A program made the translations under genes and the position numbers. DNA of 57,381 bases, taken from positions 1 through 57,381 of the forward strand of contig JAZDOK010000053.1 of the NCBI GenBank assembly GCA_043798715.1. The letters run 5' to 3'. The stretch is from JAZDOK01 sp043798715 (GTDB taxonomy: Bacteria; Vulcanimicrobiota; JAZDOK01). Below, piece by piece: positions 51,401-57,381 of the stretch. Below the pieces are notes generated by a model, which made no database searches, was not told the origin of the DNA, and was given only the letters and a program-made list of their open reading frames with translations. Every line of letters starts with the position of its first letter. Position 1 is the first letter of the stretch.

Positions 51401-52326
51401 GAGATCCGGGCTCTTCCCGCTTCTATATTTCCCTTGAAGACGAACTGATGCGCCTCTTCGGATCGGATCGGATCAGCGGCCTCATGGAGAAACTGGGATT
51501 TGACGAGGACAGCCCACTGGAGCACAAATGGCTGACCTCGGGAATAGAAAATGCCCAGAAAAACGTGGAAAACAGAAATTTTGACATCAGGAAGACGGTC
51601 CTCGAATACGACGAGGTCATGAACGAGCACCGCCGGGTCATCTATGCGGATCGCCGGAAAATCCTCGAAAACCAGTCCGCCAAGGCTCACGTGATGGCCA
51701 TGATCGGCGACTATGTGGATAGGCTGGTGGACACTTACGCCCCGGAGAACATGCCCATTGAAGAGTGGGACATCCAGACCCTTTTCAAGACCTGCCGTGA
51801 GACTTTTGTCAATCTGCCCGAGAACGCCAAGGCGGAAGACCTTATCCAGGGAAAGAACGAACTTATCAAAAAGATTGTGAGACGTTGGGCGGAATATGTC
51901 TATAATGCCAAGGAGGCGCGCCTCTCCTCCGAGATTATGCGCCAGATCGAGCGTTTCGCCCTCCTGAAAATGATTGACGACAAGTGGATTGACCACCTCT
52001 ATGCCATGGAGATGCTCCGGGAAGGCGTGGGCCTCAGGGGATACGGCCAGAAGGATCCCAGGGTTGAGTATATTAACGAAGCTTACAACATGTTCGATGG
52101 GCTCAAAAGCCGGATTATGGAGGAAACACTCCATTTTCTCTATAAAGTGGAAATCCGCGCCGCGCCAAGGGAGGCCTCGACTTCCCACCGCAATATCCGG
52201 ACCAACAGGGAAGAGGGAGGGAGCGTTCCAGTCAAGACGGTTCGCAGGGAAACCAGGAAGGTAGGAAGAAATGATGCCTGTCCCTGCGGAAGCGGAAAGA
52301 AATACAAGAAATGTTGCGGGAGATGA
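48433..52326 (+). CDS. secA: Protein translocase ATPase SecA with a very large internal insertion
   Basis: A 1297-residue SecA. Present in order: Walker A MKTGEGKT (near residue 100), [71 protein letters not shown] (about 502-512), [20 protein letters not shown] (about 962), helical wing [13 protein letters not shown] and C-terminal zinc motif [13 protein letters not shown]. All catalytic motifs are intact. Between LGGN and GGLHIIG normal SecA proteins have about 40 residues; here there are about 445, mostly charged and helical with an EEEE-rich stretch. The extra region thus lies in NBD2. SecA drives secretory proteins through SecYEG. A candidate promoter lies just upstream. Confidence 0.95.
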   Translation: [1297 protein letters not shown]

Positions 52327-52329
52327 ATA

Positions 52330-52638
52330 GTGGAAAAGATTCGCAAGGTCACTGAGACGGCCGAGAGGGCTTTCCCTGGCTTCGGCACTTATTCAATGCG
52401 CTTCCTCCTGGCTCTGGCCCTTGGATTTCCGGTGGGCCTGGGAGTGGGTTATCTCCTCCGGCTTTTTCTGGGGAAGGGTTCTTTCGTGGGGAAGTTCGTC
52501 CTGGTGATCCTCTTTTTTCTTTTGCCTTCTTTTCTGGCAGGCCGGGTCCCCGTAGCGGATCCAGTCAGTTATTATTTTCTGGCCTATGGGGCCTCTGCCG
52601 GGTTGAGCCTCGGCCTCTTCGGAGAGGCGCTGATTTAG
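52330..52638 (+). CDS. Small membrane protein
   Basis: A 102-residue protein from GTG 52330 (GGGAGATGAATA ribosome site), 3 bp after secA. Three hydrophobic segments (about 24-45, 51-70 and 79-100) with little polar sequence. It is likely cotranscribed with secA. No family recognised. Confidence 0.6.
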   Translation: MEKIRKVTETAERAFPGFGTYSMRFLLALALGFPVGLGVGYLLRLFLGKGSFVGKFVLVILFFLLPSFLAGRVPVADPVSYYFLAYGASAGLSLGLFGEALI

Positions 52639-52691
52639 GCAGACCAAAGACCCTAGACTATAGATATAGAAAGAGTAAGAGGAGCAAATTG

Positions 52692-53802
52692 ATGTTAGCG
52701 GATTATGAACGGGAATTTCAGACCCTTCAGTCCAGGATAGCCAAAATGAAGGAGTTTCTTTGACATCCCTGCCAAGAAAAAGATGCGTCTTACCCTGGAG
52801 GAGACCGTAACCTCGGCAGATTTCTGGAAGACCCCCGAACTGGCAAAAAAACACCTTCAAGAGCTTGAGGCTCTGCGCTCCAAGATCGAGAATTTTGAAA
52901 AACTGGAGCGGGAGGCCTCTGACCTGGAAATCTTCTTCCAGGTGGCCGGAGAGGATGACCCCGAATCAATCCGGGAGGTAAGAGCCGGCCTGGAAAACCT
53001 GAGCCGGAACGTCTCCGCCTCGGAGACGGGCGCCCTTCTTTCGGGAGAATACGATTGGAAAAACGCCATCCTGGCCGTTCACTCGGGCGCAGGGGGGACC
53101 GATGCCCAGGATTGGGTGGAGATGCTGCTCCGGATGTACCTCAGGTGGGCGGAGCGGAGCGATTTTAAAACAAAGCTGGTGGATGTTTCTCCCGGCGAGG
53201 AAGCGGGGATCAAGAGCGCCACGGTTATTGTCACGGGTCCCCAGGCCTATGGTTACCTGAAGGCCGAAAAGGGGGTGCACCGCCTGGTGCGTCTCTCCCC
53301 CTTCGACGCCGCTCATCGACGGCATACGTCTTTTGCCCAGGTGGAGGTTCTACCTGAGATAGATGATGACATCAAGATCGAGATTAATCCGGAGGATTTG
53401 AAGATAGACACCTACCGCTCCAGCGGAGCCGGAGGGCAGCACGTCAACAAGACCGACTCCGCGGTGCGCATTACCCACCTCCCGACGGGGATTATCGTCT
53501 CCTGCCAGAACGAACGATCCCAGCACTCCAACCGCCTCACCGCCATGCGTGTTCTCAAGGCACGTCTTTTTGAGCGGGAGCGGGAGGAGCAGGGAAAAAA
53601 GATCTCCCAGCTCAAGGGAGAACATCGGGATATCGCCTGGGGCAGCCAGATTCGATCCTATGTCATTCATCCCTATTCCCAGGTAAAGGATCATCGCACC
53701 GGCTTTGAGACGGGAAATACCCAGGCCGTTCTGGACGGGGAGATCGGCGGATTTATCCGGGCCTACCTTGAGTATCAGTTGGCCTCACGGGAAAGTGGTT
53801 GA
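52692..53802 (+). CDS. prfB: Peptide chain release factor 2, with programmed +1 frameshift
   Basis: The gene is join(52692..52760, 52762..53802), 369 residues. The first frame (MLADYEREFQTLQSRIAKMK) runs into an in-frame TGA at 52761-52763; shifting +1 at CTT-TGA continues as FLDIPAKKKMRL. The motifs of RF2 are present: RLSPFDAAHRRHTSFAQVE (the SPF anticodon-like tripeptide), the GGQ loop GAGGQHVNKTDSAVRITHLP, and CQNERSQHSNR. It reads UGA and UAA stop codons. The frameshift senses RF2 level: low RF2 lets ribosomes pause at UGA and slip. The GAGGAG ribosome site lies at 52679-52684. Confidence 0.95.
52749..52764 (+). promoter_or_regulatory. prfB programmed frameshift site
   Basis: AAGGAG (52749-52754), three bases, CTT-TGA-C (52758-52764): the canonical Shine-Dalgarno-like stimulator and slippery CUU UGA C of RF2 autoregulation. 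Both frames encode recognisable RF2, so the apparent frame break is genuine recoding, not a sequencing error. Confidence 0.9.
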
Positions 53803-53829
53803 GGAAGAAAAAAAAATTTAACATTTTGT

Positions 53830-53858
53830 TTGACACAGCAGGAAAAAAGCTGTATAAT
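53830..53858 (+). promoter_or_regulatory. Strong consensus promoter of the leader RNA
   Basis: TTGACA (53830-53835), exactly 17 bp, TATAAT (53853-53858): a full consensus sigma70-type promoter. Transcription would start near 53865 and read the structured leader before the SLH porin gene, or a small RNA that ends at 53947. Confidence 0.8.
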
Positions 53859-53885
53859 CTCGAATAACACCAAAGCGCTCTTCAT

Positions 53886-53947
53886 GTCAGGATTTAAGCC
53901 CGAAAAAGGCTCCTCCTGGCAGGGAGAAGGAGCTGCCGGGTTTTTTT
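53886..53947 (+). promoter_or_regulatory. Attenuator-like leader with competing hairpins and a terminator
   Basis: The terminator stem CCTGGCAG (53915-53922) with CTGCCGGG (53933-53940) is followed by TTTTTTT (53941-53947). A competing stem GTCAGGA (53886-53892) with TCCTGGC (53914-53920), plus an inner GCC/GGC, would sequester the terminator's left arm. A third pairing GCTCCT/AGGAGC is also possible. Mutually exclusive hairpins just after a strong promoter suggest a riboregulator or an independent sRNA. No known riboswitch class was recognised. Confidence 0.55.
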
Positions 53948-54166
53948 ATTGAAATATGGGTTATAAAGCAGGGGGAAGAAGGAGGTGGATCGGCCGAAAC
54001 CCCGGAAGTATCATAAAGCATCGCGGATCCCCGGTTTCTAAAATGAAAGAATGCAGGGATGAGGAAACACGAACACTCCTCCTGCAGATTTCACCGGAAG
54101 TCCGGGTGGAAATGGTGTAAAACTTAGGATTAATATACCAAAATATCTAAGGAGGGTACGTTTACT
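53948..54166 (+). other. Remainder of the SLH porin leader
   Basis: About 220 non-coding bases between the terminator-like element and the porin start. It contains an inverted pair TGCAGG (54051-54056) with CCTGCA (54080-54085) and a CACCGGA/TCCGGGTG hairpin (about 54093-54110). The gene's own ribosome site AAGGAGGG follows AT-rich sequence. If the terminator works, this part would be expressed only on readthrough or from an unseen second promoter. Confidence 0.45.
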
Positions 54167-56587
54167 ATGAAAAAACTGGTCGCATTCGTCGCTGTCATGC
54201 TCATCGTGGTTATGATGGCGCCGGCTATGGCGGCGCCTCTCTTCGGAGACGTGCCGGCGAGTCACTGGGCCAAGGACGCAATTGCGTCTTTAGCCGCGAA
54301 AGGTCTGATTGAAGGGTATCCCGATGGGACCTTCAAGGGAGACAGGGCCTCAACCCGCTATGAAATGGCCATGATTATAGCGCGTCTTCTGGCCAAGGTG
54401 GATCAGATGGGGGCCAACTACGCCAGCAAGGCCGACATGGAAACCATGAAGACCCTTGCGAACAACCTGAAGGATGAACTGGGCGCCATGGGCGTCCGGG
54501 TCACCAGCGCGGAGGACAACCTCCAGAAACTGGGCGGCCGGGTGACCGCGCTTGAAAAAATCACCTTCTACGGCTCCTTTGACACTATCGTGAACACAAT
54601 GGGCTTTACCAACGGCGGAAATGCCGCTTATAATCAGTATGTCGGCAACATCTCCGGCAGCCAGCTGTCGGCGGATTCCTCCTATGCCGGCTACCGCGGC
54701 TCCCTGCCCATCGTCGCCAACATAAACACCACCGCCATAAACCCGACCCCCGGCGGCGCGTTTGTTCCCACTTCAGCGTTCATGGCATTCGGGAAAGTCC
54801 CCGTCGTGGACTACATCAACGGACGGGCCATGACCAACGGAACGGGAGCCTCCACGCTGGCCAACCTGGGCCTCAAGATCAGGGTCTCCGATGACATCAG
54901 CGCCGGCGCCGAGTTCGCCGCCTATGTCTCCGCGGGCGACTTCGTGCAGGACGCCATCTGGGGCGTCTCCGCTCCCTGGCTTGCCAATCCCTATACCAGC
55001 CTCGGCAACATTAACAACGGCAGCGTTCAGCCTCTCAACAACCAGCCCTGGACCCGGATGGTCCTGGACAATTTCTGGTTCACCCATAATCCCACGGGCA
55101 CCAAGGTTACCGTGGGCGCCTTCAAGATGACCAACATGGATCCCATCGTTTTGAAGGGTGTTGAAAACCCCAATGCCAACGGCCCGGATTATCTTCCCTA
55201 CTACGGATTCAACATCGCCGGCAAGTTCAAACTCCTGGTTCCCTTCAAGTTCGAGGTTCTGGGAACCCGCCTGCCGGATGAGGGCACCAGCCTTCCCAAC
55301 GGTTCGATGACGTATGTTCCACCGGTGCATAACCCTCCCTCCGTCGCTCCTACAGCGAATCTCAACTACGCCCAGGCTTACTATAACTGGGCCTTCGGGA
55401 TGAACCTGGACTATGCGTTCAACGGCGGAAACGTGAAGCTCAACTTCCTGAGAGTGGCCAATGACCAGTCCAACGGGTCGGCCATGGTTACGGGCGGCAA
55501 CTTACACAATCCCTACTACTGGGTTAATCCCGACACCTACCTCTCGCAGGACCTCGGGGTGGCCGCAGACCGGCCCATCGTTGCGAATAACAATTTCCCG
55601 GGCTCCTACGGGCCTCAGGGAATGTCCACGTTTGGGGTCAGCCTCAATTACAAGATCCCCATCAAGTGGGATCTCAGGTTTATCGGCGAGGCGGCCGGGA
55701 GCACCTACCAGCCGAACATGGGCTCCAAATTCGAACAGAGCGGAGTAGCCGGAAAAGCCTCGCTCGCGACTTCGCTTGTCGGCGGGAACCTGGGCCTTCA
55801 GCTGGATTACATCTCTGTGGATCCCTACTACGATCCCTTCGTGCTGGCCTATCCCACCCCCGCGAGCAATTTTTCCGTGCCTTTCGTTCGGGCCCCGAAT
55901 TTTGCCTACTACAATGGGCTCTACCAGCTGCACGACAGCTACGAGTATCCGGACAACCGCCAGGGACTCCGCTTTAAAGTGGATTACAAGTTCGCCGAGA
56001 ACAGCAATGTCTACCTGAGATACGGCTCCCTTCAGCAGCAGACAGCCTCTATCCCGAACGCGGGCTCCGATTTCAACAACTACAGCGGCTTCCTGCCCGG
56101 CTTTGTGGAACCGGTCTTCTCTCCGCTCTACGGCGACGAGACGACCAAGGGCCGGGTTGAGAACTGGGGCCTGGGTCTTTCCTACAAGATCCCCACCTAC
56201 AAGCTGAAAATCAATGTAGGCTATGACGACTACAGCTACAAGAGAGACTCGTCCATCGCTTATAATTATACCAACATGAGAGCGGCTCAGGGCCGCATCG
56301 GCCTGGCCTATCCCCTCACCGAGAAGTTCACCCTGAAGGGCGGCTATAATTTCGCCAGCGTCAGCGCCAAGGCGAAATATATCAACACTAATGCCGAGTA
56401 CGGGGCCGTGGATTCCAGCCAGACGATCCCCTACCTGGGCTTTGACTACAACATCAGCCAGAACACCAACTGGGGCCTGATGTTGAAGGCCTTCAACACC
56501 ACCGACAACACCAACGAGTCGGATATGGGGAACAAGTTCCAGTGGAGCGGAAGCCAGATCCTCACCGAACTTAAAGTCAGCTTCTAA
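54167..56587 (+). CDS. SLH-domain outer-membrane porin (OmpM-like)
   Basis: An 806-residue protein. A signal peptide (MKKLVAFVAVMLIVVMMAPA, cut after AMA) is followed by one SLH domain (FGDVPASHWAKDAIASLAAK, then GLIEGYPDGTFKGDRASTRY) at about 25-75, a coiled coil (about 85-125), and a long barrel with many aromatic and Asn-rich strands ending in LKVSF. SLH domains bind pyruvylated or polyamine-decorated cell-wall polymer, tethering the outer membrane. OmpM-like proteins are abundant in Negativicutes and other SLH-diderms. The strong promoter and ribosome site fit high expression. The terminal Phe suits BAM insertion. Confidence 0.9.
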   Translation: MKKLVAFVAVMLIVVMMAPAMAAPLFGDVPASHWAKDAIASLAAKGLIEGYPDGTFKGDRASTRYEMAMIIARLLAKVDQMGANYASKADMETMKTLANNLKDELGAMGVRVTSAEDNLQKLGGRVTALEKITFYGSFDTIVNTMGFTNGGNAAYNQYVGNISGSQLSADSSYAGYRGSLPIVANINTTAINPTPGGAFVPTSAFMAFGKVPVVDYINGRAMTNGTGASTLANLGLKIRVSDDISAGAEFAAYVSAGDFVQDAIWGVSAPWLANPYTSLGNINNGSVQPLNNQPWTRMVLDNFWFTHNPTGTKVTVGAFKMTNMDPIVLKGVENPNANGPDYLPYYGFNIAGKFKLLVPFKFEVLGTRLPDEGTSLPNGSMTYVPPVHNPPSVAPTANLNYAQAYYNWAFGMNLDYAFNGGNVKLNFLRVANDQSNGSAMVTGGNLHNPYYWVNPDTYLSQDLGVAADRPIVANNNFPGSYGPQGMSTFGVSLNYKIPIKWDLRFIGEAAGSTYQPNMGSKFEQSGVAGKASLATSLVGGNLGLQLDYISVDPYYDPFVLAYPTPASNFSVPFVRAPNFAYYNGLYQLHDSYEYPDNRQGLRFKVDYKFAENSNVYLRYGSLQQQTASIPNAGSDFNNYSGFLPGFVEPVFSPLYGDETTKGRVENWGLGLSYKIPTYKLKINVGYDDYSYKRDSSIAYNYTNMRAAQGRIGLAYPLTEKFTLKGGYNFASVSAKAKYINTNAEYGAVDSSQTIPYLGFDYNISQNTNWGLMLKAFNTTDNTNESDMGNKFQWSGSQILTELKVSF

Positions 56588-56612
56588 AGACTGGCGAATT
56601 TACTTTTCAAAA

Positions 56613-56644
56613 GGCCCCCGGGGCGAAAGCCCCGGGGGCCTTTT
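56613..56644 (+). terminator. Rho-independent terminator after the porin gene
   Basis: Perfect 12-bp GC-rich stem GGCCCCCGGGGC / GCCCCGGGGGCC with a GAAA tetraloop, then TTTT, 25 bp after the porin stop. A strong terminator suited to a highly expressed gene. Confidence 0.92.
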
Positions 56645-56747
56645 AGCTGTCTCGTCCAATTTTCAGTGCAAAAATCTTTCTTTGCAGGAAATTTAAAAAA
56701 ACGCGGCTAAGTAATTATGGTTTCCGGAAATAAGAAGGGGGCCTTTC

Positions 56748-57245
56748 ATGAATATTCTGGGGCATCATATCATTGCAGAGCTTTCTTTATGTGAAGAAAA
56801 GACGCTTAAAGATGAAAAAGCGCTCGAAATAATCCTTACTCAAGCCGCTGTTGAGGCCGGAGCCGAGGTGAGGGGCTGCTATTTTTACAAATACGGCCCC
56901 CTGGGTGTAAGCGGCGGCGTCTTTATTTCGGAATCTCACCTCTCCATTCACACCTGGCCTGAACACAGATATGCAGCCATAGACATCTTTACCTGCGGGG
57001 ACAGGGTCAACCCCCAGAAGGCATGCGATTATACAGCCGGAAAGCTTCGGGCCGGACATGTCCACTTTACCAGATATGATCGCGGCCTCCTGACTCCGCC
57101 AGAAACTTTCCGCCACGAGATTGCCGAGCAAAAAGACGGGATTATTATCAGGCTGCCGTCCGGAACCAAGCTGCTCCCCATGGAATCGGCTCTTTATGCC
57201 GATAAAAGTCCGTTTTACAGAATCGAAGTATATAAAAGTCCGTAA
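56748..57245 (+). CDS. speH: S-adenosylmethionine decarboxylase proenzyme
   Basis: A 165-residue prokaryotic AdoMet decarboxylase. The self-cleavage site is E62-S63 (ISESHLSIHTW), with H68 and C83 (FTCG) as processing and proton-transfer residues; the same numbering is described for the Thermotoga enzyme. Cleavage makes S63 the pyruvoyl cofactor. The product, decarboxylated AdoMet, supplies aminopropyl groups for spermidine. The ribosome site AAGGGGG precedes ATG. No spermidine synthase gene is visible before the window ends. Polyamines may also modify the wall polymer bound by SLH domains in related organisms, but that is only a contextual thought. Confidence 0.93.
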   Translation: MNILGHHIIAELSLCEEKTLKDEKALEIILTQAAVEAGAEVRGCYFYKYGPLGVSGGVFISESHLSIHTWPEHRYAAIDIFTCGDRVNPQKACDYTAGKLRAGHVHFTRYDRGLLTPPETFRHEIAEQKDGIIIRLPSGTKLLPMESALYADKSPFYRIEVYKSP

Positions 57246-57269
57246 CATTTTAGCCATCTGAAAATATTT

Positions 57270-57294
57270 TTCCTGAAAAGCAGGAATTTTTATT
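57270..57294 (+). terminator. Likely intrinsic terminator after speH
   Basis: TTCCTG (57270-57275) pairs with CAGGAA (57281-57286) around a 5-base loop, extended by A/T pairs on both sides and followed by TTTTTATT. It could work in both directions. Confidence 0.65.
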
Positions 57295-57315
57295 TAAAGA
57301 TCGGATCTTTCCTAC

Positions 57316-57381
57316 ATGGAAATGTCCGCCGCAGTGGGAAGGATGACGAGGGAAGAAGCTCTGGCGATTTATCGGCAGGGG
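57316..57381 (+). CDS. Start of a further gene (partial)
   Basis: ATG at 57316 opens a frame of 22 codons to the window end: MEMSAAVGRMTREEALAIYR and QG. The TREEALAIY helix recalls the N-terminus of several radical SAM enzymes (BioB/CofH/MqnE-like), but the fragment is too short to assign. The ribosome site is weak. Confidence 0.35.
   Translation, partial: MEMSAAVGRMTREEALAIYRQG

Noticed and set aside
1..57381. tRNA, rRNA and CRISPR arrays
   Set aside because: No GTTCGAATCC-type T-arms in a cloverleaf context, no rRNA-like blocks and no regularly spaced repeats were seen, though reading by eye can miss a single tRNA.

Overview
The window looks like chromosomal DNA of a diderm (LPS-type outer membrane) bacterium. 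It carries an Lpt lipopolysaccharide-export cluster (lptC-lptB-lptF), a BtuB-like TonB-dependent receptor under a cobalamin riboswitch, a TonB protein, a PAP2 protein with an outer-membrane barrel, and an 806-residue barrel protein with an N-terminal SLH domain. SLH-anchored outer-membrane proteins occur in Negativicutes, Cyanobacteria, Thermus-Deinococcus and several uncultivated candidate phyla, so one of those diderm lineages is likely. I cannot name the phylum from sequence alone. Most of the window is GC-rich; two stretches (about 1-5.4 kb and 30.4-33.3 kb) are clearly AT-rich and look acquired.

Layout. 1-5.4 kb is a mobile and accessory zone: an IS66 transposase tail, an IS1595-type transposase translationally coupled to a P63C-domain gene, copies and fragments of a NHL/PQQ-like beta-propeller gene broken by these elements, and a three-gene minus-strand cassette (TIGR04255 protein, HicB-like protein, small basic protein). 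5.5-14.2 kb is a minus-strand housekeeping operon, mutS - GGDEF protein - mutL - miaA - hfq - dapF - rluB. 14.3-17.5 kb holds a DUF433/DUF5615 pair, a methyltransferase remnant, a membrane methyltransferase-like gene, a repeat-rich spacer and vapBC. 17.5-30.4 kb is mixed: Nramp transporter, lipoprotein, lethal-factor-like protease, histidine kinase with a GNAT enzyme, DnaJ-TPR protein, second secreted metalloprotease, hutU, a phosphohexomutase, a 16-residue Cys-rich peptide gene and a peptidase M15-like gene. 30.7-33.3 kb is an AT-rich two-gene module (HD protein plus zinc-finger/degenerate ImmA-IrrE/PAS protein). 33.4-35.8 kb is a PAP2-barrel/translin operon. From 36 kb to the end nearly everything is on the plus strand: cobalamin riboswitch, btuB, tonB, two unknown genes, a B12-type radical SAM enzyme, a BON protein, the lpt cluster, DUF3084, a YqgF-like nuclease, a YVTN propeller, secA, prfB with its programmed frameshift, the SLH porin, speH and the start of one more gene.

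How the parts fit. Envelope building dominates the right half: LPS export, protein export, an SLH porin with a structured leader, and vitamin B12 uptake feeding what may be a B12-dependent radical SAM enzyme. The most unusual items are a 1297-residue SecA with roughly 400 extra residues inside its second nucleotide-binding domain, the HD/ImmA-like/PAS module, the TIGR04255 cassette, the P63C passenger gene, the PAP2-barrel fusion, a diguanylate cyclase inside the mismatch-repair operon, and a promoter-attenuator-like leader before the SLH porin. No tRNA, rRNA or CRISPR array was seen.
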